Part shown: positions 16,960 to 25,148 of the stretch, piece by piece
Numbering within the stretch: the stretch's first letter is position 1
How the letters are laid out: every line of letters starts with the position of its first letter
Assembly: GCF_002954775.1 (NCBI RefSeq)
Contig: NZ_KZ672952.1
Coordinates: 686,883-750,882, forward strand
Direction of reading: 5' to 3'
DNA length: 64,000 bases
Source: Streptomyces geranii
GTDB taxonomy: Bacteria; Actinomycetota; Actinomycetes; Streptomycetales; Streptomycetaceae
The notes under the pieces: model-generated
What the model saw: the letters and a program-made list of their open reading frames with translations, nothing else
What the model was told of the DNA's origin: nothing
The model's database searches: none
Program-made: the position numbers and the translations under genes

Positions 16960-17156
16960 ACAGAGGCCCGCGCCCGGCCCCGGGTCCCCTCCCCCGGGCC
17001 GTCGGACCACCGCGATGCCGGTGACCGGAGCAGCGATCCCCGGCATCCCGCTCGGTCGCACCGCTCGACCCTGCCGCCGGGCGTGCGGTACTTGTGTCCG
17101 GCACCGTTTCCGCACGCCGCAACGCCCCGCCCCTCGATGCCACAAAGGAGTGCGCG

Positions 17157-19070
17157 ATGGGAACGTACGAGGATGTCTTCCGCGCCAGTACCGAGGACCC
17201 GGAGGGGTTCTGGCTCAAAGCGGCGGAGGGCATCGACTGGGATGTCGCTCCGCACCGCGCCCTGGACTCCTCGGGGGCGCCCTTCCACCGCTGGTTCCCC
17301 GACGGGCGGCTCAACGTCTGCTTCAACGCGCTCGACCGCCATGTCGAGGCCGGCCGCGGCGAACAGGCCGCGCTCGTGTACGACTCGCCCGTCACCGGCG
17401 CTCGCCGCACCTACACCTACGCCCAACTCCGGGACGAGGTCGCGGTGTTCGCGGGAGCGCTCGCGCGGCTCGGGGTGGGGCACGGGGACCGTGTGGTCGT
17501 CTACATGCCGATGGTCCCCGAGGCCGTGATCGCCATGCTGGCCTGCGCGCGTCTCGGCGCGGTCCACTCGGTCGTCTTCGGCGGCTTCGCCCCGCGCGAA
17601 CTCGCCCTGCGCATCGACGACGCGGCCCCCAAGGTGGTCGTCTCCGCGTCCTGCGGCATCGAGGGCAAGCGCGTCATCGCGTACAAGCCGCTGCTCGACC
17701 GGGCGATCCAACTCGCCGTCCACAAGCCGGAGAAGAGCGTGATCCTGCAACGCCCGCAGGAGCAGGCCGAGTTGGGTCCCGACGATCTCGACTGGGCCGA
17801 ACTGGTCGCCGCCTCGGCCCCGGCCGACTGCGTTCCCGTCGCCGCCACCGATCCCCTCTACATCCTCTACACGTCCGGAACGACCGGGAAACCCAAGGGA
17901 GTTGTGCGCGACTGCGGCGGTTACGCGGTCGCGCTGCACTGGTCGATGGGGGCCGTCTACGACGTGGGTCCGGGCGAGACGATGTTCACCGGTTCCGATG
18001 TGGGCTGGGTCGTGGGGCATTCGTACATCGTCTACGGGCCGCTGCTGGCCGGTGCGACGACGGTCCTTTACGAGGGCAAGCCGGTCGGTACGCCGGACGC
18101 GGGCCAGTTCTGGCGGGTCGCCGCCGAGCACCGGGTGCGGACCATGTTCACGGCGCCCACCGCCTTCCGGGCGATCCGTAAAGAGGACCCCCGGGGGACC
18201 CTCACCGCCGACCACGACCTGACCGGTCTGCGCCATCTCTTCCTGGCGGGTGAGCGTCTCGACCCCGAGACGTATCACTGGGCGAGCGAGCTGCTGGGCA
18301 TCCCGGTGATCGACCACTGGTGGCAGACCGAGACCGGCTGGCCCATCGTCGCCAACCCGGTGGGCATCGAGGCCGCACCCGTCAAGCCGGGCTCCCCCAC
18401 CCGTCCGCTGCCCGGCTGGGACGTCCGCGTCCTGGACGCCTCGGGCGAGCCGGTCCCCGCCGGTACCGACGGCGCGATCGTCGTGCGGCTGCCCCTGCCG
18501 CCCGGCGCGCTCCCCACGCTCTGGCAGGACGACGACCGGTACATCGCCTCCTACCTCTCCGCCTACCCCGGCTACTACCTCACCGGCGACAGCGGCCACA
18601 TCGACGCCGACGGCTATGTCTTCGTCATGGGCCGCACCGACGACGTCATCAACGTCGCCGGGCACCGGTTGTCCACCGGCAGCATGGAGGAGTCGCTGGC
18701 CGCCCATCCCGATGTCGCCGAATGCGCGGTCATCGGCGTCGCCGACGCCCTGAAGGGACAGGTGCCACGCGGCTTCGTCGTCCTCAAGGCAGGCGCCGAC
18801 CGCGACCCCGGCGAGGTCGAGGCGGAACTCGTCCAGCTCGTACGCGACCGGATCGGCGCCGTCGCCTCCCTCAAGGACGTGGCGGTGGTGGCCGCGCTGC
18901 CCAAGACACGCTCGGGGAAGATCCTGCGCAAGACGATGCGCGGCATCGCGGACGGCCACGACGAGCCGATCCCCTCCACCGTGGACGACGCCGGGGTCAT
19001 CGAGGCCCTGCGTCCGGTTCTCCGCCGGACGGACACCGCCACCGACTCCGCCTCCGACACCACCGCGTGA
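17157..19070 (+). CDS. prpE: Propionyl-CoA synthetase (AMP-forming)
   Basis: 637 residues, AAAGGAG at 17144-17150 six bases before the ATG. Adenylate-forming acyl-CoA synthetase: P-loop YTSGTTGKPKG, WWQTETGWP adenine/acyl pocket, YLTGDSGHIDADGYVFVMGR hinge, and C-terminal SGKILRKTMR with the acetylatable catalytic lysine. Full-length alignment by eye fits propionyl-CoA rather than acetyl-CoA synthetase (YEDVFRASTEDPEGFW start, DWDVAP, CGIEGKRVIAYKPLLD). It activates propionate for the methylcitrate or methylmalonyl pathway. The valine-pathway hydrolase at 14454 gives a loose link through propionyl-CoA. Confidence 0.92.
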   Translation: MGTYEDVFRASTEDPEGFWLKAAEGIDWDVAPHRALDSSGAPFHRWFPDGRLNVCFNALDRHVEAGRGEQAALVYDSPVTGARRTYTYAQLRDEVAVFAGALARLGVGHGDRVVVYMPMVPEAVIAMLACARLGAVHSVVFGGFAPRELALRIDDAAPKVVVSASCGIEGKRVIAYKPLLDRAIQLAVHKPEKSVILQRPQEQAELGPDDLDWAELVAASAPADCVPVAATDPLYILYTSGTTGKPKGVVRDCGGYAVALHWSMGAVYDVGPGETMFTGSDVGWVVGHSYIVYGPLLAGATTVLYEGKPVGTPDAGQFWRVAAEHRVRTMFTAPTAFRAIRKEDPRGTLTADHDLTGLRHLFLAGERLDPETYHWASELLGIPVIDHWWQTETGWPIVANPVGIEAAPVKPGSPTRPLPGWDVRVLDASGEPVPAGTDGAIVVRLPLPPGALPTLWQDDDRYIASYLSAYPGYYLTGDSGHIDADGYVFVMGRTDDVINVAGHRLSTGSMEESLAAHPDVAECAVIGVADALKGQVPRGFVVLKAGADRDPGEVEAELVQLVRDRIGAVASLKDVAVVAALPKTRSGKILRKTMRGIADGHDEPIPSTVDDAGVIEALRPVLRRTDTATDSASDTTA

Positions 19071-19155
19071 ACGGCCGCACCGGAGCCTGAGCGGGCCGCG
19101 CCGGGCGCTTCCGCAGGGAGTTCTCTCTCCCACGGCAGCCACCAGACCGCATGAT

Positions 19156-19169
19156 ATTATGTTCATACT
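19156..19169. promoter_or_regulatory. Six-site dyad S1: ATTATG-TT-CATACT
   Basis: First of six copies of an ATTAYG-N2-CRTAAT-like dyad between 19.1 and 25.0 kb. It lies 59 bases before the ene-reductase ATG. The closest match is S3 (23360-23373), with which it also shares the following T and AAT. Confidence 0.55.
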
Positions 19170-19227
19170 TCAATAGCGGAATGCCCGCCCCTTTGCGAAC
19201 AACCACCCATAACCCAAGGACTCCCCC

Positions 19228-20289
19228 ATGCTCAACGCCCTGTGGAACCCGGCCACCGTCGGAGAGATCGCACTGCCGCACCGGCTGGCCATGGCCCCGC
19301 TGACCCGCAACCGCGCCACCCCGGACGGCGTGCCGACCGAGTTGAACGCCGAGTACTACGCCCAGCGCGCCTCGCACGCGCTGATCATCACCGAGGGCAC
19401 CCAGCCCTCCGCCGACGGCCAGGGCTACCCGGTGACCCCCGGCATCTACACCGACGAGCACATCGCCGGCTGGCGCAAGGTCACCGACGCCGTGCACAAG
19501 GCCGACGGACGCATCGTCATCCAGCTCATGCACGCCGGACGCATCGCCCACCCGGACAGCACCCCGCACCACCGGCAGCCGGTGGCCCCCTCCGCGATAA
19601 AGCCGGCCGGTGAGACCTTCACCCCGACCGGGCTGCAGGAGATGCCGGTACCGCGCGCGCTGTCCACCGAGGAGGTCTCCGCTACGGTCGAGGACTTCCG
19701 GCGTGCCGCCGCTGCCGCCATCGAGGCCGGCGCCGACGGCGTCGAGATCCACGGCGCCAACGGCTATCTCGTGCACCAGTTCCTCTCCACGAACACCAAC
19801 CAGCGCACCGACGTCTACGGCGGTTCCGTCGAGAACCGGATCCGCTTCGCGGTGGAGGTGGCCACGGCGGTGGCCGACGAGATCGGCGCAAGCCGCACCG
19901 GCATCCGCATCTCCCCCGCCAACCTCTTCAACGACATCGCCGAGAGCGACACCCACGAGCTGTACCCGGCGCTCGTAAACGCCCTCGCGCCCCTCAACCT
20001 GGCCTACCTGCACATCGCTCACGGCGGCGACGAAGACCTCCTGCACACCCTCCGCAAGCTGTGGCCGACCACGCTGGTCCTCAACCGGGCCGGCGCCGAC
20101 ATCACCGACCGCGCCAAGGACGTCGAGGACGGCGTGGCCGATGTCGTCACCGTCGGCACCCTGGCGCTCGCCAACCCGGACCTCGTCGCCCGCCTGCGCA
20201 CCGGCGCACCCCTCAACAACCCCGACCCCGCCACCTTCTACGGCGGCGGAGCGGCCGGCTACACCGACTACCCGACGTACAGCGCCTGA
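19228..20289 (+). CDS. Old yellow enzyme-type alkene reductase
   Basis: 353-residue FMN/NAD(P)H ene-reductase (NemA/OYE class). Seen: LPHRLAMAPLTRNRATPDG, IQLMHAGRIAHPDSTP, VEIHGANGYLVHQFLS, the SVENRIRF segment that follows, and a C-terminal phosphate site VTVGTLALANPDLVARL. It reduces activated C=C bonds of enones, nitro compounds and maleimides. The start ATG 19228 follows AAGGA. Site S1 upstream places it in the predicted TetR regulon with the hydrolase and dehalogenase downstream. A strong hairpin follows the gene. Confidence 0.93.
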   Translation: MLNALWNPATVGEIALPHRLAMAPLTRNRATPDGVPTELNAEYYAQRASHALIITEGTQPSADGQGYPVTPGIYTDEHIAGWRKVTDAVHKADGRIVIQLMHAGRIAHPDSTPHHRQPVAPSAIKPAGETFTPTGLQEMPVPRALSTEEVSATVEDFRRAAAAAIEAGADGVEIHGANGYLVHQFLSTNTNQRTDVYGGSVENRIRFAVEVATAVADEIGASRTGIRISPANLFNDIAESDTHELYPALVNALAPLNLAYLHIAHGGDEDLLHTLRKLWPTTLVLNRAGADITDRAKDVEDGVADVVTVGTLALANPDLVARLRTGAPLNNPDPATFYGGGAAGYTDYPTYSA

Positions 20290-20342
20290 CGCCCACACAG
20301 ACCGGCGCCCGAGGGACCCCCGCCCTCGGGCGCCCCAACACG

Positions 20343-20408
20343 AGTGCGGCGTACGGCGGTTGGGTGACCCGAGAAGTCATCGGTCACCCAACCGCCGTAC
20401 GCCGCACT
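20343..20408. terminator. Bidirectional terminator: 27-bp perfect stem, 12-base loop
   Basis: Positions 20343-20369 are exactly complementary to 20382-20408, with a 12-base loop. It sits between the convergent ends of the ene-reductase (20289) and the thioesterase (20425), so it can stop transcription from both sides. A 27-bp flawless stem is longer than most actinomycete terminators. Confidence 0.85.
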
Positions 20409-20424
20409 GGTTGTCGCGCTCGGG

Positions 20425-20925
20425 TCAGCCCCGGGCGGGAGGCACCGGGAAGAGCATGCAACTGCTGGTGGCGTGCGCGAGCAGCCGGTCCGTCCCGTCG
20501 ACCAACTGGGCCTGGGCGAGGGCGGTTTGGCGGCCCTTGTTGATGATCGTGCCGATCGCGCGCACCCGGCCCGTGTCCACGGTGATCCGCCGCAGGAACT
20601 TCACCGTCAGGTCGAGCGACGTATACGCCATGCCCTGCGGGAGGGTGGACTGGACGGCGCATCCGGCCGCCGAGTCGAGCAGGGTGGCGAAGATGCCGCC
20701 GTGCACGCTGCCGATCGGGTTGTAGTGCTCCTCACCCGGCAGCAGGGAGAAGACCGCCCGGCCGGGTTCCACCTCGTCGAGGGTGAAGTCGATGGAGTAG
20801 TTGATGGGCGGCCCTGGCATCCGTCCCTGCTGCAGTTCGCGCAGGAAGTCGATACCGGCCATACGCCCGGCGGCCTCCGCCAGGATCGCGGGATCTTCCC
20901 ATTGATATGTACGCGTCCGTCCCAC
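20425..20925 (-). CDS. PaaI-type hotdog thioesterase
   Basis: 166 residues, GTG start at 20923-20925 with GGAAGG nine bases upstream. Hotdog fold with EEHYNPIGSVHGGIFATLLD, where the HGG loop and following Asp are the usual catalytic features, and VKFLRRITVDTGRVRA strand. It hydrolyses medium-chain or aromatic acyl-CoA thioesters. It is divergent from the HxlR regulator at 21018 across 92 bases, so that regulator probably controls it. The GTG start and the short leader suggest modest expression. Confidence 0.85.
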   Translation of the reverse strand: MGRTRTYQWEDPAILAEAAGRMAGIDFLRELQQGRMPGPPINYSIDFTLDEVEPGRAVFSLLPGEEHYNPIGSVHGGIFATLLDSAAGCAVQSTLPQGMAYTSLDLTVKFLRRITVDTGRVRAIGTIINKGRQTALAQAQLVDGTDRLLAHATSSCMLFPVPPARG

Positions 20926-21017
20926 GACCGAGCACCTTCCGTCTGACTTTTACAAACGAAGCTAGCTGCCCGCGCAGCTGACTGTCAACGACGAAGCCAG
21001 CCCCTTACGATGGCGGC

Positions 21018-21485
21018 ATGGAGTGGCTTGAGGCGAGCACGGAGAACTGCCCCGTCCAGCGCACGCTCGACGTGGTCGGGGAGAAATGGACGCTGTTGAT
21101 CCTGCGGGACGCCGTCAACGGAGTCCGCCGCTTCGACGACTTCCACCGCCATATCGGCCTGTCGGAGGCCGTCCTCAGCGACCGCCTACGGAAGCTGATC
21201 TCGGCCGGCGTCCTCAGGACCGTCCCGTACCGGGAGCCGGGCAGCCGCGCCCGCAACGAGTACCGGCTGACCCGTAAGGGCTGGGACCTGTGGCCCGTAC
21301 TGATGGCCCTGAGCCAGTGGGGCGAGAAGCACGCCCTCGGCGCGGAGGGCCCGGTCCTGGACATCCGGCACACCGACTGCGACGCGCCGGTCCGGGTCGT
21401 CGTCGAGTGCTCCGGGGGGCACTCGGCCCTCACACCCGCGGAGGTAACCGCGCGGCTGGGCCCCGGCGCCCGCCCCATGGCGTGA
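21018..21485 (+). CDS. HxlR family winged-helix regulator
   Basis: 155 residues. Starts MEWLEASTENCPVQRTLDVV, with the conserved N-terminal Cys near residue 11, followed by GEKWTLLILRDAV, FDDFHRHIGLSEAVLSDRL and REPGSRARNEYRLTRKG. It is clearly related to the HxlR at 12799 but not recent duplicate-like. Divergent from the thioesterase, its likely target. The intergenic ACTTTTACAAACGAAG does not match the HxlR-type dyads at 13330 and 15944, so it likely has a different site. Confidence 0.88.
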   Translation: MEWLEASTENCPVQRTLDVVGEKWTLLILRDAVNGVRRFDDFHRHIGLSEAVLSDRLRKLISAGVLRTVPYREPGSRARNEYRLTRKGWDLWPVLMALSQWGEKHALGAEGPVLDIRHTDCDAPVRVVVECSGGHSALTPAEVTARLGPGARPMA

Positions 21486-21555
21486 GCCGAACACCGCCGG
21501 CCGCCAGCCGCTGGCCACATGCCGCGAGTCGGCGGCCAGTATCGGTCGACATTAC

Positions 21556-21569
21556 ATATCGACCGTAAT
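21556..21569. promoter_or_regulatory. Six-site dyad S2: ATATCG-AC-CGTAAT
   Basis: The right half CGTAAT fits the consensus exactly; the left half is weaker. It lies 79 bases before the start of the TetR gene at 21648 and is flanked by two further ATTACAT runs, giving an AT-rich island in GC-rich DNA. Confidence 0.45.
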
Positions 21570-21647
21570 ATTACATGCGTCAGGCCATGGATTACCCTTG
21601 GGTTCGGCAAGGGTCTGCCCCTCTGACTGAGCGAATGGAGAAAGCTC

Positions 21648-22220
21648 GTGGTGCGTTACGCCAAGGAGCACAAGCAGGTGACGCGGCAGCGCATCATCGA
21701 GAAGGCCGGTCAGCGCTTCAAGCAGGACGGCATCGACGGCTCGGGCATCTCCACGCTGATGTCGGACGCGGGGCTCACCAACGGCGCCTTCTACGCCCAC
21801 TTCACCTCCAAGGACGACCTCGTCGCCCATGTCGTGGCCGAGGAACTGCGTACCCAGGTCGCGAGGTACGGCACCCTGCGGCCCGGTCGGCCGGGTCTCG
21901 AAGACCTGATCCGCGAGTACCTCTCCCCCGAGCACCGCGACCACCCCGGCCTCGGCTGCCCCTCCGCCGCCCTGCTCGACGAGGTCGGCCGCTGCGAGGC
22001 CGGCACCAAGCAGGCCTACACCGACGGTGCGCGGGACATCGTTGCGGAGATCGCCGCCCGGCTGGCACCCGAGGATCCGAAGTCGGCGCGCGGCACGGCC
22101 ATCGGGCTGTTCACCATGCTGGTGGGGACGTTGCAGCTGTCCCGGGCGCTGGCGGACGGGAAGTTCTCCGACGAGGTGTTGGAGCGGGGGATCGAGAACG
22201 CGCTCGCGCTCATGGGGTGA
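21648..22220 (+). CDS. TetR family regulator, paralogue A
   Basis: 190 residues, GTG start at 21648 with GGAG seven bases upstream. The N-terminus VRYAKEHKQVTRQRIIEKAG and the helix-turn-helix SGISTLMSDAGLTNGAFYAHF are almost the same as in the protein at 24294, and the C-terminal halves align throughout (GCPSAALLDEV, GTLQLSRALAD). Such proteins are AcuR/NemR-like TetR repressors that often sense electrophiles. Both paralogues carry dyads upstream, and their recognition helices are near-identical, so they may share sites. It converges on the hydrolase at 22367. Confidence 0.88.
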   Translation: MVRYAKEHKQVTRQRIIEKAGQRFKQDGIDGSGISTLMSDAGLTNGAFYAHFTSKDDLVAHVVAEELRTQVARYGTLRPGRPGLEDLIREYLSPEHRDHPGLGCPSAALLDEVGRCEAGTKQAYTDGARDIVAEIAARLAPEDPKSARGTAIGLFTMLVGTLQLSRALADGKFSDEVLERGIENALALMG

Positions 22221-22276
22221 GGCGGTGCCGCGCAGGAGGGGTGCGACATCCTCGGCGCCCAAGCCTCTCGACCTCG

Positions 22277-22300
22277 GGGCTCTCGGGCTCTCGGGCTCTC
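22277..22300. repeat. Three exact GGGCTCTC octamers in tandem
   Basis: Short direct repeat in the gap between the convergent TetR and hydrolase genes, followed by GGCGCC. Probably slippage; no function suggested. Confidence 0.6.
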
Positions 22301-22366
22301 GGCGCCCAGGGTTGAAAAGTGACGGTGCTTCACGCCTGCCACCGTCCCCGTCCGCCGTCCCCCCGC

Positions 22367-23233
22367 CTACCGCTCCAGGAACTCGACGGCCGTCTCGACG
22401 AACTGCTGGTGGAACTGGAAGATGCCGCCGTGCCCGGCGTCGGGGTAGATCACCAGCTCGGCGTTCGGCAGCCGGCGCGCGAGGTCGGCCGAGTTCTTCG
22501 ACGGCACCATCCGGTCGCTGTCACCGTTCGCGACGAGCACGGGCTGGGTGATGCCGGAGAGGTCCTGGGGCTTCTCCAGACCCCAGCGGTGGATGGCCTT
22601 GAGCTGGTTGTTGTACGAGATCGGGGACATCGCCTTGTCGCGGTCGGCGGTGCGCTCCTTCAGTCGCCCCAGGAACTCCTTGCCGGCCTTACGACCGCCC
22701 GCGGTACGGGTGAAGAAGAGGAACTGCTTCGGGTCCTGGAAGGTGAGCAGGGCGCGGGCGGTGTCGAGATGGGACAGCACCGTCACGTTCTTGATGCCGT
22801 CGCCGCCGGCGGGACCGGTGCCGGTGAGGATCAGCTTGCGGACGAGCTGCGGGTCGGTCCGCACGATCACCTGGGCGATCATGCCGCCCATCGAGAAGCC
22901 GTGGATGTCGACCTGCTCCAGGCCCAGCGCCCGGATGAAGGTGACGGCGTCCCTGGCCATCTCCTGGATGGTGCGCGGGGTCGAGCCGGTGGACGTACCG
23001 ACGCCTCTGTTGTCGAAGGTGATGACCCGGCGCTTGGCGGCGAAGCCGTCGACGACCCGGGGGTCCCAGTTGTCGAGGACCCCGTAGAGGTGGTTGAGGA
23101 AGACCACCGGGACACCGGACCGGGGGCCCAGTTCGCGGTAGGAGAAGGTCACTCCCCCGGCGGTGACGGAACGGGTCTGCGCGTTCTTGTACGACGTCAC
23201 GATGTCGCCTCGTACGTCCTGGGAGTCACTCAT
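22367..23233 (-). CDS. Alpha/beta hydrolase
   Basis: 288 residues from the ATG at 23231-23233 (MSDSQDVRG), with GAAGGG at good spacing; an ATG two codons upstream is possible. Nucleophile S114 in HGFSMGGM, acid in VANGDSDRMV, base in DAGHGGIFQ. Fold similar to esterases, C-C hydrolases and perhydrolases, with VVFLNHLYGVLDNWD in place of HGxP at the oxyanion hole, an Asn where His is common. Site S3 lies 127 bases upstream of its start, so it joins the predicted regulon. The natural substrate is unknown. Confidence 0.85.
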   Translation of the reverse strand: MSDSQDVRGDIVTSYKNAQTRSVTAGGVTFSYRELGPRSGVPVVFLNHLYGVLDNWDPRVVDGFAAKRRVITFDNRGVGTSTGSTPRTIQEMARDAVTFIRALGLEQVDIHGFSMGGMIAQVIVRTDPQLVRKLILTGTGPAGGDGIKNVTVLSHLDTARALLTFQDPKQFLFFTRTAGGRKAGKEFLGRLKERTADRDKAMSPISYNNQLKAIHRWGLEKPQDLSGITQPVLVANGDSDRMVPSKNSADLARRLPNAELVIYPDAGHGGIFQFHQQFVETAVEFLER

Positions 23234-23359
23234 GGTCATGCCCTTCGGCGTGGGGATGCGCTTCCCGGCCGCGGGTGCGGCCGGCGGGGTCGACGATCGG
23301 AGACCGAGGGAGCAGGAACCCTGAGCGGTTGAGTTCCCCGGCTTCTCGTCGACTATTAG

Positions 23360-23373
23360 ATTATGACCATACT
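23360..23373. promoter_or_regulatory. Six-site dyad S3: ATTATG-AC-CATACT
   Basis: Lies between the divergent hydrolase (23233) and dehalogenase (23452) genes. With its flanks (TATTAG before, TTAATGAG after) it matches S6 read on the other strand over about 20 bases. Confidence 0.55.
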
Positions 23374-23437
23374 TTAATGAGTCCGCAAGCCGCCGGGGGT
23401 CGCGCGGGTTCCACTTGACGGTCGACAAGACCTAGAG

Positions 23438-23451
23438 ATTACGATCATCAG
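23438..23451. promoter_or_regulatory. Six-site dyad S4: ATTACG-AT-CATCAG
   Basis: Ends at the base before the dehalogenase ATG. There is no ribosome site, so the transcript may be leaderless and the repressor would cover the start site. Confidence 0.45.
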
Positions 23452-24147
23452 ATGACCACTCAAGCGCTCGTATTCGATGTGTTCGGCACGGTCGTGGACT
23501 GGCGTTCGGGCGTCGTGCGCGACATCCGACGGCTGATGCCCGAGGTGGACGCCGAGGCGTTCGCAGACGTCTGGCGGGGCCGGTATCTCCCGTCGATGGA
23601 CCGGGTACGGCGTGGCGAACTGCCCTGGACCAACCTCGACGACCTGCACAGGGCGTCACTCGACGAGCTACTGGTCGAGTTCGGCGTGCCGGATGCGCCC
23701 GAGACCGTACGGGCCGAACTCGTGCACGCCTGGCACCGGCTCGACCCCTGGCCGGACTCGGTCGCCGGGCTGGAGCGGTTGAAGAAGCGGTTCGTCATCG
23801 CCTCGCTGTCCAACGGCCACGTCGCGCTGCTCGTGAACATGGCCAAGCACGCCGGACTGCCCTGGGACACCGTCCTGTCCGCCGAACTCTTCGGGCACTA
23901 CAAGGGCGACCCCGAGGCCTACCTGGGCGCCGCACGACTGCTCGGACTCCAGCCGGAGCAGGTCACGATGGTCGCCGCCCACGTCGACGACCTCGCCGCC
24001 GCCCGGGCGTGCGGTCTGCGCACCGCCTACGTGCACCGCCCGCTGGAGTTCGGCCCGCAGGCCGCCGTCCCGCCGCCGAGCAGCGACCCGGAGGCCGATG
24101 TCTCGGTGGACTCGCTGACGGAGCTGGCGGAGCACTTCGGCGCCTGA
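23452..24147 (+). CDS. Haloacid dehalogenase type II homologue (HAD superfamily)
   Basis: 231 residues. HAD motif I has nucleophile D9 (DVFGT), motif II S120-N121, and K151 with Y157 (KGDPEAY) as in L-2-haloacid dehalogenase. Where that enzyme has Ser175 and Asn177 this protein has Ala and His (VAAHVDD, D180 kept). Those changes occur in many actinomycete members and raise doubt that a haloacid is the substrate. No ribosome site is seen and dyad S4 abuts the ATG. It is divergent from the hydrolase at 22367 with both dyads between them, so joint control is likely. Confidence 0.82.
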   Translation: MTTQALVFDVFGTVVDWRSGVVRDIRRLMPEVDAEAFADVWRGRYLPSMDRVRRGELPWTNLDDLHRASLDELLVEFGVPDAPETVRAELVHAWHRLDPWPDSVAGLERLKKRFVIASLSNGHVALLVNMAKHAGLPWDTVLSAELFGHYKGDPEAYLGAARLLGLQPEQVTMVAAHVDDLAAARACGLRTAYVHRPLEFGPQAAVPPPSSDPEADVSVDSLTELAEHFGA

Positions 24148-24216
24148 GGCTCACCTACGGCGGCGGCTTCGGCGAGCGGCTCGCAGTGATCCGACGGGCA
24201 CACCCACGTCAATTAC

Positions 24217-24230
24217 ATTACGTTCGCAAT
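24217..24230. promoter_or_regulatory. Six-site dyad S5: ATTACG-TT-CGCAAT
   Basis: Upstream of the TetR paralogue B gene (ATG 24294), symmetric in five of six half-site positions. Probably its autoregulatory site. Confidence 0.55.
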
Positions 24231-24293
24231 ACAATAAGTCGAGGGGAGCCCCACGCGGAGCGAGCGACCCCATCCGAGCACGAAGGAGCGCCC

Positions 24294-24989
24294 ATGCGGT
24301 ACGGGAAAGAGCACAAGCAGGCGACCAGACAGCGGATCGTCGCGGCGGCCGGGCGCCGGTTCAAGCGGGACGGCATCGACGGCTCGGGCATCTCGGCCCT
24401 CATGAAGGACGCCGGGCTGACCAACGGCGCCTTCTACACCCACTTCACTTCGAAGGACGACCTGGTGGCCACCACGGTCGCCGACCAGCTGCGGACACAG
24501 AACGCGAACATCGTCACCCAGGCCGCGCCTGGCCGGGCCGGCCTGGAGCAGATCGTGCGGTGGTATCTGTCGGCCTGGCACCGCGACAGCTCCGACGAGG
24601 GCTGCCCCTCCGCCGCCCTGCTCGACGAGATCCGGCGCTGCGCCGATCCGACCAGGCGGGCTTACACGGACGGCGTGCTGATGGTCATCGACGGCATCGC
24701 CGCCCGCCTGGCCCCCGACGATCCGATCTCGGCCCGCACCAAGGCGCTCAGCGCCTACGCCATGATGGCCGGCACCCTCCAGCTCTCCCGCGCCCTCGCC
24801 GACCGGCAACTCGCCGACGAGCTGCTCAAACAGGGCATCGACAACGCCTTCACCCTGCTCGGCATCGGGCAGGGACAGGAGCTGGGGCGGGGACAGGGGC
24901 AGGGGCACTCCCGGGCGGCCGTCCGACCCGACTCCCGCACCGGACACGCACCCCAGGCTCGACTTGCGGCTCCCGGGCACGCCACTTAA
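24294..24989 (+). CDS. TetR family regulator, paralogue B
   Basis: 231 residues, ATG at 24294 with AAGGAG at 24283-24288. Paralogue of the protein at 21648: HKQATRQRIVAAAGRRF, SGISALMKDAGLTNGAFYTHF and GCPSAALLDEIRRC. It has an extra tail of about 40 residues after residue 190, beginning with a low-complexity GQGQELGRGQGQGH run encoded by a CAGGGGCA-like repeat. The paralogue ends before that point, so the tail may be a read-through addition. Dyad S5 lies upstream and S6 just beyond the stop. Confidence 0.88.
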   Translation: MRYGKEHKQATRQRIVAAAGRRFKRDGIDGSGISALMKDAGLTNGAFYTHFTSKDDLVATTVADQLRTQNANIVTQAAPGRAGLEQIVRWYLSAWHRDSSDEGCPSAALLDEIRRCADPTRRAYTDGVLMVIDGIAARLAPDDPISARTKALSAYAMMAGTLQLSRALADRQLADELLKQGIDNAFTLLGIGQGQELGRGQGQGHSRAAVRPDSRTGHAPQARLAAPGHAT

Positions 24990-24990
24990 T

Positions 24991-25004
24991 CCTATGGCCG
25001 TAAT
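24991..25004. promoter_or_regulatory. Six-site dyad S6: CCTATG-GC-CGTAAT
   Basis: Starts two bases after the TetR paralogue B stop codon. On the minus strand it reads ATTACG-GC-CATAGG with TATTAG before it, matching S3. It now stands in front of a gene remnant, so it is a regulator site that has lost its gene. Confidence 0.5.
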
Positions 25005-25025
25005 CTAATAAATCTCGGGCCCGAG

Positions 25026-25106
25026 ATGCGGAGACGACGACGAGAGCCCGAGTACGCGGAGGCGGGGCGTACCAAGACCGGGAAGGTCGTCGTCACGATG
25101 ACCTGA
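25026..25106 (+). pseudogene. Scar: C-terminal tag of a quinone reductase-like gene
   Basis: A 26-codon frame opens with an ATG and ends EYAEAGRTKTGKVVVTMT and stop, the same as the end of the reductase at 13415 (EYVEQGRTKAGKVVISM). The body of the gene, roughly 310 codons, is missing. Preceded by operator S6, it looks like an internal deletion that left the promoter and the last codons. Confidence 0.6.
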
Positions 25107-25148
25107 CGGAACACCGCCCTGCCGGTCGGCCGAGTCCGTCACGAGTAG

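Noticed and set aside
16773..19166. Long minus-strand frame opposite propionyl-CoA synthetase
   Set aside because: Antisense shadow; the plus strand has all motifs of the synthetase.
24880..24935. CAGGGGCA-like repeats at the end of TetR paralogue B as a possible regulatory array
   Set aside because: They lie inside the open frame and encode a low-complexity GQGQ tail; simple slippage is enough.
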